64,000 nucleotides of DNA from an uncultured Bacteroidales bacterium (GTDB lineage: Bacteria > Bacteroidota > Bacteroidia > Bacteroidales > Bacteroidaceae): contig CALFTK010000011.1 of NCBI GenBank assembly GCA_937916465.1, forward strand, positions 75,049 to 139,048, given 5' to 3'. Below, one piece after another: positions 8,797-17,001 of this stretch. The position numbers were made by a program, and so were the translations under genes. Positions within the stretch are counted from its first letter, which is position 1; each line of letters opens with the position of its first letter. The notes below the pieces were generated by a model. That model saw nothing but the letters and a program-made list of their open reading frames with translations, was not told the DNA's origin and did no database searches.

Positions 8797-11352
8797 ATGA
8801 AAAGAGTACTATCACATATATTAAATGTATTGTTCACAGTTGCATTACTTGCACTATCAGTATCTTGCACTCAAGATGAAATGTTCATACAAGAGAATGC
8901 TTCACCTATAGAGATTATTGGACGAATACCAAATTTCGACCCACATTATGTTAATACCAGGAGCGTTAAAACAGAGGCTGAAAACCGCATTTACAATATG
9001 ACTCTGTTGGTGTTCAACAAAGATGGTGTACTTGAAGACATTCAAAAAACAGAAGGGTCTGCAGCTATCTTTATTGTAAACAAAAAAACATCAGATGAAT
9101 TGGATGACAACTTAACAATAGATGGTACTGAAACAATGTATCTGTTGGCAAACGTAGAACATCTGTTTGATAACACCTGGACAAGAAATTCCGGAAAGAC
9201 AATAGCAAATTTAGAAACTATAACCAGTCCTAACAACAGCATAGGAATTATGCGTACCGGATTTCCTATGGTTGGTTCAACAGAATTAACTCCTGATATG
9301 CTGAACAACCAGAAAATTCAAATCAGTTTGGAAATGCTATATGCTAAAGTAGAATTAAACATAAAGTTAGATGCTACACAGATTTATCCTAATAACCCGC
9401 AGTTCCAGCTTACAAGTTGTTATGTTCATAATCTGCCAAATGGTGTAAGTTTGGTGAATAATATAGACTCTGAAGGTGCTCCATCAGATTTCCACAACGA
9501 TGTTAAAACAGATGGCACTGAACTTCAGCCAGTAGGTATTGACACAGAACTTACCAACGGTGAAAGTGCCAAATACCTGTTCTATATGCCGGAACATATT
9601 ATTTATCCTGCTAACACCGTAGAATATCCTGGCCAGATATTAGAATCCGAAAAACAACGTTACAAGCCTCTTTATGTAGAAGATAACAATGGTAATTACA
9701 CAGCAGAAGGTAAAGCCACTTACGTTGTTATCAATGGTATATATACAGACCACCAAGGCCATATACACAAAGTTTCATACAAAGTATATTTAGGCGCAGA
9801 TCCTATAAAAAATTTTGTAATAGAACGTAATGGCCACTATATAAACGACATAACCATTAAAGGTATGACCAAAACTAATGATGGTGAAGAAGGAACTATT
9901 TCTATTGACCATCGTGTAAATGTAGAGCGCAACGACTACATGATTTTTATGGAACGTGAAGCTCTACTGGATTGTCATTATGAAGTTCGCCCTATCCGTG
10001 TGGTTATTGATGCAGATGATGATAATTCTAATGAACTTAAAGGCAGTGTAGAAATTAAGATTATTGGTGGAGATAATTGGATTAAATTGGAGAAGTCGAA
10101 TAGTAATAATAATGATGCTTCAAAATACTGTGATAATGGTAAACGTAAGTATTTTACTCAAAATTTATTATCTGACACGAATTTAAAAACTGAATGTGAA
10201 ATAAATTCTAATAGCGAAAACTGTGTATGGATTTACATAGATGAATTTATAAAGACTATAGATATTACAAATTTAAATGAAGCTCAAATTATAGAGGCTG
10301 CAAATGCACAGAAGAAAGAGAGAAGAAGTGCCAAAATTATAATCACTTATAAACCAACAGAAGGAGATGAAGAAGTGAAAGAATATGTGTTTACACAGCA
10401 GTGCATATACCCTATTGTTTCAAAGAATAGAGTAGAAAATGGCAAACCATACATTTACTACATTGAGTATCAAGAGGAGTATCTGCATAACTTCGATTCA
10501 TACGACAACTTTGGTCTTACCAACTACGAAGGTATGGCATGGGGTCTGGACGGCGTCCAACTCTCCCATACTCATCGAGGGTATGATGCCAATGCAATGT
10601 CTGGAACATGGAAGAAAGTAGAAGAAGTGTTATCTCAACAGTCATTTTATTATGATTTTTATATTCCTGGAGAAAGTGTAGAGGGTGTCACTACTTTTCC
10701 ATTTCATGGGTGGACATTTAGCAAAAACATCATTGATTATTTAAATAATTCTACACGCCCAGGTTATCCCAATGACAAAATTGGCCCCTTATCTTTAGAT
10801 AGTAAGCCACAGAGTGCAATAGAATATTGTTATAATAAAAATAAACGCAGCAATGATGGAACAATAACTACTGATGCGAACAATATGAAATGGTATATGC
10901 CATCTATTGATGAATTGGAAGATATTATAAGTAGTGCATATACAGAATTTGAAGTATTTCAGGAAAAGTACTATTGGTCGTCCCAGCCTGCTTATGAATA
11001 TCGTCCATTATACAATATGCCAAATTCTGATGGTTCTTATACTTCAAGCGAAATAAACAATAACAACAAAATTACAAAATTCGGAAATTTATATCGAGAC
11101 AACCTAAATAACGCAAGATCAACTCGAATGATATATAAAGGTGTAATTAATGGTATTGAGAGTTATGAATCAGCAAAGAGTGGAGTTGTTAATATTGCAA
11201 AAATATTATATATAGAAAACGGCGGTAAAGAACCAGAAGAAGGAATAATTACAGATATTACAGAAGAATTAGAGATAGGTAATAAACCACGTACTACAGA
11301 ATGTCGTGTGCGTGCAATATATAATCCACCAAATCCGCCTGCATCAAATTAA
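8797..11352 (+). CDS. DUF4906-type fimbrial tip-like lipoprotein with FISUMP-like C-terminus
   Basis: An 851-residue lipoprotein (MKRVLSHILNVLFTVALLALSVSC), last gene of the right cassette. N-terminal region: fimbrillin-like with NTRS prodomain site, GFPMVGSTEL and LYAKVELNI. Middle (about 370-540): DUF4906-like Ig/beta region, with VFTQQCIYPIV as a linker. C-terminal ~300 residues resemble FISUMP/major-paralogous domains: EGMAWGLDGVQLSH, KWYMPSIDELEDII, KYYWSSQPAYEY, and RTTECRVRAIYNPP at the end, the same closing motif as CSVRAVYS in the protein at 24071-26062. Large terminal gene, modular C-terminus and lipoprotein prodomain fit a tip adhesin. The counterpart on the left (1-628) is cut by the window edge. 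The tip role is inferred. Confidence 0.7.
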   Translation: MKRVLSHILNVLFTVALLALSVSCTQDEMFIQENASPIEIIGRIPNFDPHYVNTRSVKTEAENRIYNMTLLVFNKDGVLEDIQKTEGSAAIFIVNKKTSDELDDNLTIDGTETMYLLANVEHLFDNTWTRNSGKTIANLETITSPNNSIGIMRTGFPMVGSTELTPDMLNNQKIQISLEMLYAKVELNIKLDATQIYPNNPQFQLTSCYVHNLPNGVSLVNNIDSEGAPSDFHNDVKTDGTELQPVGIDTELTNGESAKYLFYMPEHIIYPANTVEYPGQILESEKQRYKPLYVEDNNGNYTAEGKATYVVINGIYTDHQGHIHKVSYKVYLGADPIKNFVIERNGHYINDITIKGMTKTNDGEEGTISIDHRVNVERNDYMIFMEREALLDCHYEVRPIRVVIDADDDNSNELKGSVEIKIIGGDNWIKLEKSNSNNNDASKYCDNGKRKYFTQNLLSDTNLKTECEINSNSENCVWIYIDEFIKTIDITNLNEAQIIEAANAQKKERRSAKIIITYKPTEGDEEVKEYVFTQQCIYPIVSKNRVENGKPYIYYIEYQEEYLHNFDSYDNFGLTNYEGMAWGLDGVQLSHTHRGYDANAMSGTWKKVEEVLSQQSFYYDFYIPGESVEGVTTFPFHGWTFSKNIIDYLNNSTRPGYPNDKIGPLSLDSKPQSAIEYCYNKNKRSNDGTITTDANNMKWYMPSIDELEDIISSAYTEFEVFQEKYYWSSQPAYEYRPLYNMPNSDGSYTSSEINNNNKITKFGNLYRDNLNNARSTRMIYKGVINGIESYESAKSGVVNIAKILYIENGGKEPEEGIITDITEELEIGNKPRTTECRVRAIYNPPNPPASN

Positions 11353-11360
11353 ACCATACA

Positions 11361-11394
11361 AAACGGAAGCGCAGCACAGCACTTCCGTTTTTTT
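11361..11394 (+). terminator. Rho-independent terminator of the fimbrial operon
   Basis: ACGGAAG (11363-11369) pairs with CTTCCGT, followed at once by a T-run. It begins 9 bp after the stop of the last right-cassette gene. Confidence 0.85.
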
Positions 11395-11430
11395 ATCGGA
11401 TGCTTACCTCTTTTCTTTCTTGTTTACAAT

Positions 11431-11464
11431 AAAAAAAAGTGTGCCGACGAATCGACACACTTTC
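11431..11464 (-). terminator. Terminator of the GH43 operon
   Basis: On the minus strand AAAGTGTG pairs with CACACTTT and is followed by a run of eight T. It lies 25 bp downstream of the GH43 stop. Confidence 0.8.
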
Positions 11465-11488
11465 GTGAAAATATTTGTTGTTAGTGAA

Positions 11489-12937
11489 TTATCTCTGTCT
11501 GAAATTCCACTTTGAATTGTCGCTGTTCATGTCGAACTTATCGAGAGTTGCAAAGCTGTCACCAGCTGAATAGAGAACAAGTTCTTCGTTGCAACCAGGA
11601 ACCTTCTTAGGCATAATTCTGTAGGTACCATCTGTAAGCTGGTCAATTCTCCACAACTGTTCATCAGCACCTGTGAATTCAGGAACAGTGATAACATCTT
11701 TAGCTGCAGTTGCTGCAAGAGCTCTGTTTGTACCTTCAATAACAATCTTGTAGTAAGGACCACCTAAGTAACCACCTGCTTCAGGAACTGCGGTGATAGT
11801 CCACTTCTGGTGAGGACGGAACATATAGTCACCAATTCTGATGTTGATGTTACCTTCCGGCCATGTGCCTATTACGTCTGAAAGTTTCTGCTCTTCAATT
11901 ACTGGAAGTGGACCTGCTGCCGGACGACCAAAGCCACGCATACCACCCTGCATACGTACAAAGTCAACAGCAAGTTCAAGAGCATAACCTCTTCTTTCTG
12001 ATTCAATCATGTATGTACCTTCAAAGAAAGGTTCGCCTGCTACAGGCCAGCCGTTCTTCCAAAGCAATGGACGAATAGCCAATACGCTACGACCGCCACG
12101 GTCAAAGTCAGCTTCAAAGTGGCAAGACATCTTCTGAACGCCTTCGCATACTTCGTAAAGACCAAAGTGACCGGCACCTGTCATTCTGTAACCGGCTGCA
12201 AGAACCATCTTTCCGCCACCTTTCAACATATCTCTACCCATGTTGTCAACGAATGGACCTGTAGGCTGTTTTGAACGACCAACAACAATGTTGTATGTTG
12301 AGTTAACACCGTCGCAACATGTTCCGTGTGTACCAAGCAGATAGTACCAACCATCGCGGTAAATCATTGTGGTAGCTTCACAGTCAATAGCTATATCAAT
12401 GTCTCTGCAACCTTCCATGCGTGCACCTGTTGCAGGGTCAAGTTCTATAACGCGGATAAAGCCGAAGTATGTACCGTATGTACACCACAGACGGCCGTCA
12501 GGACCCATCAAAAGACCTGCATCGATAGCATCGCAGTCTTCATCGTTAAGTGATGCTGCTACCTGGATAGGTTCTGTATATTCAAAATCAGGTGAATTAG
12601 GATCAAGAGTTTTGTTCCACATTGTAACAACTGTACCACGGTGTCCACCACCAAGACCACCACCGGTAGTACTGTAAGCTACCAGGTAACGATCACCAAT
12701 TTTAATAGCATCAGGAGCTGCACCGCCACCAGGACGAACTGCACCACCATTCCAAGTCCAACCGTCTTCTGAAATAAGACCGCCACCACCTGTGCCGAAT
12801 GTATAATACTTACCATCGCACTCCATAATGGTCGAAGGGTCGTGGATATATGGTTCACCAACCTGTGCGTCTGCTTTCTGAGCGAAAGAGAGAGCTAAGA
12901 GGGCGCTCAAACCCATTACAATATTTCTTGATTTCAT
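11489..12937 (-). CDS. Secreted family 43-type glycoside hydrolase
   Basis: A 482-residue protein with signal peptide ending QKADAQ (residue 25). The N-terminal HDPSTIMECDGKYYTF is the five-bladed propeller opening of GH43-type enzymes, with the Asp of HDPS as likely base. AIDAGLLMGPDGRLWCTYG and CEATTMIYRDGWYYLLGTHG give the typical second and third blade motifs. The last ~120 residues (from about 365) look like a ricin-type beta-trefoil: YKIVIEGTNRAL, EQLWRIDQLTDGTYRIMPK, KWNFRQR. Probable substrate is an arabinose- or xylose-containing glycan, but specificity cannot be set by eye. It lies 11 bp after the lipoprotein gene and shares its transcript. Confidence 0.8.
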   Translation of the reverse strand: MKSRNIVMGLSALLALSFAQKADAQVGEPYIHDPSTIMECDGKYYTFGTGGGGLISEDGWTWNGGAVRPGGGAAPDAIKIGDRYLVAYSTTGGGLGGGHRGTVVTMWNKTLDPNSPDFEYTEPIQVAASLNDEDCDAIDAGLLMGPDGRLWCTYGTYFGFIRVIELDPATGARMEGCRDIDIAIDCEATTMIYRDGWYYLLGTHGTCCDGVNSTYNIVVGRSKQPTGPFVDNMGRDMLKGGGKMVLAAGYRMTGAGHFGLYEVCEGVQKMSCHFEADFDRGGRSVLAIRPLLWKNGWPVAGEPFFEGTYMIESERRGYALELAVDFVRMQGGMRGFGRPAAGPLPVIEEQKLSDVIGTWPEGNINIRIGDYMFRPHQKWTITAVPEAGGYLGGPYYKIVIEGTNRALAATAAKDVITVPEFTGADEQLWRIDQLTDGTYRIMPKKVPGCNEELVLYSAGDSFATLDKFDMNSDNSKWNFRQR

Positions 12938-12948
12938 AGCTTTACAAA

Positions 12949-13677
12949 TTAATTAAGTACGATGTTTAAATCCTTTAAAATCTCGTTGTTTGAGTCGTAG
13001 AAACGAACGCAGAAATCGCTCATACCCGGACCATTGATAACGGCACCTCTAAGAACGTTCTTGCCTTTTTTAAGAGTAAGACGCTGTGAAATACCATCGT
13101 CAGCAACCATACGTCTGTCACCTGAAAGAATCATTGCCTCTTCGCCATTCAACCACCACATTGATGCTGAATTTGAACCAACTGCAAGACGAACATCCTT
13201 CATCTCTTCTTCACACTCAATGATAGTAACAGCCCAGAAAATTACACCATATTTCTGTTTGTCAAGACCTGTAGCAAAACGGAACAACTTAACGTTGAAC
13301 ATGTTGCTTTCAATCTGGTGCCATTTCAATTCCTGGTCACCTACCTTAACTACATCGCCGTCATTTGGTATAACTGAGAACTGATTTGGGAAGTACTCGG
13401 TTTCTACAAATGCATTTCTAATGTAACTGTCTGTAAATACAGTGTTTGAACGGTTTTGTTTGTTAATAGGTTCCAAAACGCTCCATCTTCTAATGAAACC
13501 CTCTTCATCGGGTGTCATAGCCTTTGTGGTAGCCGGTGTAAAATACTTAGCGAATACAATTGTAGTATCGCTGTAAACAGGAGTATTTCCTGAACCTCCT
13601 TTTGCTGTGCAACCTTGAAGTGCGAAAAGCATAACAAGTGATGCTGCAATCAATGTAATTCTTTTACTTTTGTTCAT
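12949..13677 (-). CDS. Lipoprotein of unknown function, jelly-roll-like, partner of GH43
   Basis: A 242-residue lipoprotein (MNKSKRITLIAASLVMLFALQGC). I do not recognise a named family. Residues ~150-235 (DVRLAVGSNSASMWWLNGEEA, GRRMVADDG-like, LKKGKNVLRGAVING, FCVRFYD) resemble the beta-sandwich used as a carbohydrate-binding or interface domain in some glycoside hydrolases and esterases: a substituted sugar-binding Trp pair and a turn with LKKGxN. First gene of a two-gene operon with GH43, so a glycan-binding surface lipoprotein is a reasonable guess. A minus-strand TATCTTCGC, close to the -7 consensus, lies about 70 bp upstream. Confidence 0.6.
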   Translation of the reverse strand: MNKSKRITLIAASLVMLFALQGCTAKGGSGNTPVYSDTTIVFAKYFTPATTKAMTPDEEGFIRRWSVLEPINKQNRSNTVFTDSYIRNAFVETEYFPNQFSVIPNDGDVVKVGDQELKWHQIESNMFNVKLFRFATGLDKQKYGVIFWAVTIIECEEEMKDVRLAVGSNSASMWWLNGEEAMILSGDRRMVADDGISQRLTLKKGKNVLRGAVINGPGMSDFCVRFYDSNNEILKDLNIVLN

Positions 13678-13805
13678 ATCAGAACATTTAATTAGTTAAT
13701 GTTATTGTTAATGTATTAATTTCAGTCTTTCAATAAACGACTTGCGAAGATAGTGACAATATTTTATAAATCGTTAATATAATTGTACTAAAATTTTTGA
13801 AAGAA

Positions 13806-14597
13806 CTATTTGATTCCATATCTTGGTATGGTTACTTTTGTTGTACCTATATAATAAGGTGCTATTTCATATGCATTGTAATAGAAATCAATACTATCTC
13901 TCCTAATAATATAGTTCTTCGGAATGTATAGTTCTGTGTCATCAAAATAACCGGCTGTATGAATCTGGTCGTATGATGATACACCGGTTTGTTTAACTAA
14001 TGCATCTTTTATGGCAGGCAGAATAAATGATACCTGATTGGTGTCATAAATTTCCTGCAAATCTACCCTATGGCCGTCATGTGCCGAAATATTATAACAG
14101 ATGGTTTGTGACATTCCGTGTGCACCACCTTCATAGATATATAAATTGAGTACAAGGTTTATTATGTCTGCATCTTCTTCTAAACTGATGTCGGAATTTA
14201 GAATATATTCGTGACTATATAATGATACCGGATAATAATTATAGTCGTCTTTGTTGAAATCTGTCCTGATGTCTTGAGTGAATTCGTTGTACAGTTCATG
14301 TTCTTTTTCTACAAATGCGGGAATTATAGAATCAGTTTCTGTAGTCTCTTTTAGATTAAAGAGTTCTTTGTATATACTGTTGAATTTATCGTTGAAATCA
14401 GGATTTTCTGTTGTTGCTATGGGTACGGAAATGTTTATGGCAAAACTTCCTACTTCTAAAGAATCTATATTGAAGTGTATGGTGTCTGAATAATCCTTAT
14501 ATTGAAAATTCAGATCTACAGAATTGTTTACACTACATGATGTGTATGAAAACAGAATAAACGCTGTTACTACAGCCATTAAATAAATCCTCTTCAT
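13806..14597 (-). CDS. RsiV/DUF3298-family lipoprotein
   Basis: A 263-residue lipoprotein (MKRIYLMAVVTAFILFSYTSC). The N-terminal half matches the PdaC/SigV-like (DUF4163) pattern; the C-terminal half matches DUF3298: LYIYEGGAHGMSQTICYNISAHDGHRVDLQEI and a final FYYNAYEIAPYYIGTTKVTIP. In other bacteria this fold occurs in RsiV-type anti-sigma factors and lysozyme-binding proteins, but no adjoining sigma factor is present here, so it is most likely a stand-alone periplasm-facing lipoprotein. Monocistronic, with 128 bp and 58 bp of gene-free DNA on its two sides. Confidence 0.75.
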   Translation of the reverse strand: MKRIYLMAVVTAFILFSYTSCSVNNSVDLNFQYKDYSDTIHFNIDSLEVGSFAINISVPIATTENPDFNDKFNSIYKELFNLKETTETDSIIPAFVEKEHELYNEFTQDIRTDFNKDDYNYYPVSLYSHEYILNSDISLEEDADIINLVLNLYIYEGGAHGMSQTICYNISAHDGHRVDLQEIYDTNQVSFILPAIKDALVKQTGVSSYDQIHTAGYFDDTELYIPKNYIIRRDSIDFYYNAYEIAPYYIGTTKVTIPRYGIK

Positions 14598-14679
14598 AAT
14601 TCTTCTGTTATATTGTTGTTGTTTTATTTATTTCGTAAAGGTAGAAAAAAACAAAATGACAATCATTATTGTTTCTGTT

Positions 14680-14795
14680 AAAAAATCAAATCGACTCTGC
14701 GGGGATGCTGAGCCGATTCGGTTTAATAGTCCTATTATAAATAATCGTGCGGATAAACCGGTTTCACAACAGGTCGTCTCCTATTTCTTTGTTTG
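14680..14795 (-). ncRNA. Candidate small RNA 3 (minus strand)
   Basis: A -7 box TATCTTTG lies on the minus strand at 14808-14801. About 75 nt later the transcript would form CGGTTTA...TAAACCG enclosing TCC/GGA and ATTAT/ATAAT, then a terminator hairpin AATCG-G-CTC / GAG-T-CGATT (14718-14689) followed by six T. The best TTTG -33 match is 25 bp from the -7 box, longer than usual, so the promoter is weaker than the other two. No ORF of note. Confidence 0.35.
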
Positions 14796-14924
14796 CATTG
14801 CAAAGATACAGTCTGATACCATATACTTATGTTCAAAAACAGTCCGATTTTGTATAAAAATGATTAGAAATGCGTTTTTTTATCACTTTTTTTTGTGTGT
14901 AGCGCTAAAAAATGTGCCATACCC

Positions 14925-14994
14925 ATAAAAGGCAGGGTTGCAGAACTTCGCAGTTCCGCAACCCTTAAAATAAAATCTAATACCATGAAAAACA
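14925..14994 (-). ncRNA. Candidate small RNA 2 (minus strand)
   Basis: Minus-strand TTG (15031-15029), a 20-bp spacer and TACTTTTG (15008-15001) form a good Bacteroidetes promoter. About 30 nt downstream is a long hairpin (14965-14934), AGGGTTGC-G-GAACT / AGTTC-T-GCAACCCT with a GCGA loop, followed by CCTTTT. The A-C mismatch on the plus strand becomes a G-U pair in minus-strand RNA, supporting minus-strand transcription. Predicted length about 70 nt. Confidence 0.45.
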
Positions 14995-15114
14995 CACATA
15001 CAAAAGTATATCTAATATTTTAATTGTGCAAGTGTTTTTGATTATTTGTTTTGTTTTTGCTGATTTTTTTTTGTGGATAAACCTAAATACAGATTGTTTA
15101 TTGTTGGTTAGTGT

Positions 15115-15224
15115 ATAAAAAGCGGAGAAGCAGGGCTTCACAGCTCTACTTCTCCTAATTGTTCTTATTAACATAACACAAAAAACATCGCTACTAACCG
15201 ATGGTTTATCTTAATTTGAAAATT
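15115..15224 (-). ncRNA. Candidate small RNA 1 (minus strand)
   Basis: Minus-strand TTTG (15263-15260), a 21-bp spacer and TACTTTTG (15238-15231) match the consensus exactly. The transcript would start near 15224, pass a short hairpin CATCG/CGATG followed by six T (15203-15180), then a longer hairpin GGAGAAG...CTTCTCC (15155-15124) followed by five T. It may therefore have two 3' ends, about 45 and 110 nt. With the two preceding entries it fills the 785-bp gap 14598-15382, in which I find no protein gene. Confidence 0.45.
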
Positions 15225-15382
15225 ATCTTACAAAAGTAAGGTATATTTGTCAATTTAGCCAAATATTCTTGTCAATTTTTTTAATAGTAAAATGTTTTTG
15301 CAGTAAAAATACTCATTCCATTTTTCTACTTATTATTGTATATTGATTGCAAATGCCCTAATTTCGCAAAAAAAATATTTTT

Positions 15383-16303
15383 ATGCCAAAGTACGATCCA
15401 AAAATGAATAGAAAACGCCTGGAAAGGGATAATATTAAGAGTTTTCGTGTGGCTGCCGAAACTACATTATTACCGTTTCTTTTGGAGAAATTGGTTTCAC
15501 TTACCAGAACAGAGATTAAAGCCCTTTTAAAATATAAACATATAGCAGTGAAGGGTAAACCGGTTACTCAGTTTAATATTCCTCTTTTGCCGGGTGATAT
15601 TGTTGATGTGAATTTTGGCCGTTCGTTTTATCTGTTTTCTCATCCGCAGTTAAAGATTCTATATGAAGATGAGTGGTTGATTGTAATAGAGAAATCGTCA
15701 GGTTTGCTTTCAGTGGCAAATGAATCGACCAGAGAAAAGACGGCACATTATATATTGAGAGAGTATCTTCGTAGAGATAATCCTGAAGCCGAACTTTTTG
15801 TTTGTCACAGATTGGATCAGTTTACATCGGGAATTCTGATTTTCGCTAAAAATGAAGAGTTGATGAATGAGATGCGAGAAAATTGGGATTTCTATGTTAA
15901 AGAGAGGAAGTATGTTTGTGTAACAGAACGTATTCCGGAAAAACCGGAAGACGATATAACCAGTTATTTGGTGGAAAAGAATAATCTGCAGGTTCACTCT
16001 ACGTCCGATACCAAACGAGGCAAAATGGCCATAACGCACTACAGAGTTGTTCAGTCCAGAGGTAGATATGCACTTGTTGATGTGGAAATCTTTACAGGAA
16101 AAAAGAATCAGATTAGAGTACATCTGTCCGATATAGGTGCTCCTATAGCCGGAGATATGAAGTATGGTGCAGAAACTAATCCTGCGCGTCGTTTGATGTT
16201 GCACAATTATAGATTCTCATTCATACATCCTATTAAAGGTGAATTGATGCGTTTTTCTTTGCCTACTCCATATTCATTTAAACAATTAACAGCAGCAGAA
16301 TGA
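15383..16303 (+). CDS. RluA-family pseudouridine synthase
   Basis: A 306-residue protein with an N-terminal S4-type RNA-binding region (about 20-80: LLPFLLEKLVSLTRTEIKAL) and an RluA catalytic domain. The catalytic motif is HRLDQFTSGI, with D145 as nucleophile. Supporting motifs are LYEDEWLIVIEKSSGLLSV, GKKNQIRVHLSDIGAPIAGDMKYGA and RLMLHNYRFSFIHP. It isomerises specific uridines in rRNA or tRNA; the target site is not deducible. Promoter: TTG-N20-TAATTTCG about 40 bp before the ATG. It overlaps the flavin reductase gene by 4 bp. Confidence 0.9.
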   Translation: MPKYDPKMNRKRLERDNIKSFRVAAETTLLPFLLEKLVSLTRTEIKALLKYKHIAVKGKPVTQFNIPLLPGDIVDVNFGRSFYLFSHPQLKILYEDEWLIVIEKSSGLLSVANESTREKTAHYILREYLRRDNPEAELFVCHRLDQFTSGILIFAKNEELMNEMRENWDFYVKERKYVCVTERIPEKPEDDITSYLVEKNNLQVHSTSDTKRGKMAITHYRVVQSRGRYALVDVEIFTGKKNQIRVHLSDIGAPIAGDMKYGAETNPARRLMLHNYRFSFIHPIKGELMRFSLPTPYSFKQLTAAE

Positions 16304-16884
16304 AACAGAATTTCAAACCCGGAACTATGATATATCCGTTGCCGGCAGTGTTGGTAAGCTGTGGCGCAACTCCTGACGAATATAATGTTCTTACAGTGTC
16401 ATGGACAGGAACAATATGTAGTAATCCTCCTATGTGTTATGTCTCTATACGACCGGAGCGTTATTCTTACGATATAATTAAACGTACAGGCGCGTTTGTA
16501 ATTAATTTGACCAATAGAGATTTGGAGTATGCAACCGATTTCTGTGGCGTGAAGTCGGGTAGGGAGTGTAATAAGTTTGAAATGGCTAAACTTACTCCAC
16601 AAAAGTCTGAATTTGTTGATGCACCTATTATATTAGAAGCCCCTGTCTCTATAGAGTGTAGGGTGGTTGATGTGAAACCATTAGGTTCTCATGATATGTT
16701 TATAGCTGAAGTGGTTAATGTTGTAGTAGATGATTCATATATGCAGGAGAATGGTCAATTGGATATGGCAGCTATGAATCTTTTAGCATATAATCATGGG
16801 CAATACTTTGATGTGAGTAATCCGCGTGGCTTCTTTGGGTGGTCTATACGCAAAAAGAAAAAACTAAAACGCGACATCAAATAA
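16300..16884 (+). CDS. Flavin reductase-like (flavoredoxin family) protein
   Basis: A 194-residue protein, FMN-binding split-barrel of the flavoredoxin/flavin reductase type: PGTMIYPLPAVLVSCG, NVLTVSWTGTICSNPPMCYVSIRP, FVINLTNRDL and AVNVVVDDSY-type strand. Such proteins bind FMN and reduce flavin or transfer electrons in the cytoplasm. It ends in a Lys/Arg-rich tail (RKKKKLKRDIK). Translationally coupled to the pseudouridine synthase; a functional link between them is not evident. The REP-like element at 16885-17001 separates it from the convergent peptidase gene. Confidence 0.85.
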   Translation: MKQNFKPGTMIYPLPAVLVSCGATPDEYNVLTVSWTGTICSNPPMCYVSIRPERYSYDIIKRTGAFVINLTNRDLEYATDFCGVKSGRECNKFEMAKLTPQKSEFVDAPIILEAPVSIECRVVDVKPLGSHDMFIAEVVNVVVDDSYMQENGQLDMAAMNLLAYNHGQYFDVSNPRGFFGWSIRKKKKLKRDIK

Positions 16885-17001
16885 TAAGGTCTCGGATAGA
16901 TGGCTAAAATTAGATGACTAATTGGCCCGAAGGGCGCATCCTTTAGGATGCCATAATAAATAAGGTCCTGGATAGATGGCTAAAATTTTAGCCATCTATC
17001 C
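16885..17001. repeat. REP-like hairpin element with inverted copies of a gene end
   Basis: A module of two hairpins, GGCCC-GAA-GGGC and GCATCC-TTTA-GGATGC (16924-16952), lies between two direct copies of AAGGTC-NN-GGATAGATGGCTAAAATT (16887-16911 and 16963-16987). The second copy abuts the 3' end of the S9 peptidase gene in inverted orientation, producing a perfect 32-bp palindrome at 16970-17001 centred on AAAATTTT. The peptidase stop codon (16980-16982) is inside it. A related element lies at 36186-36357. Confidence 0.75.

Noticed and set aside
14656..14928. A 90-codon plus-strand frame in the gap 14598-15382
   Set aside because: It has low-complexity composition, no domain, no promoter, and crosses the candidate minus-strand RNA structures.
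14925..15160. Integron attC-like sites formed by the long hairpins
   Set aside because: The RYYYAAC/GTTRRRY core sites are missing, no cassette ORFs or integrase are present, and promoters plus T-tracts explain the hairpins better.
16970..17001. Palindrome as an ordinary terminator of the S9 peptidase gene
   Set aside because: It contains the stop codon at its centre region, lacks a T-tract, and the copied arm also occurs 76 bp away, which a simple terminator does not explain.
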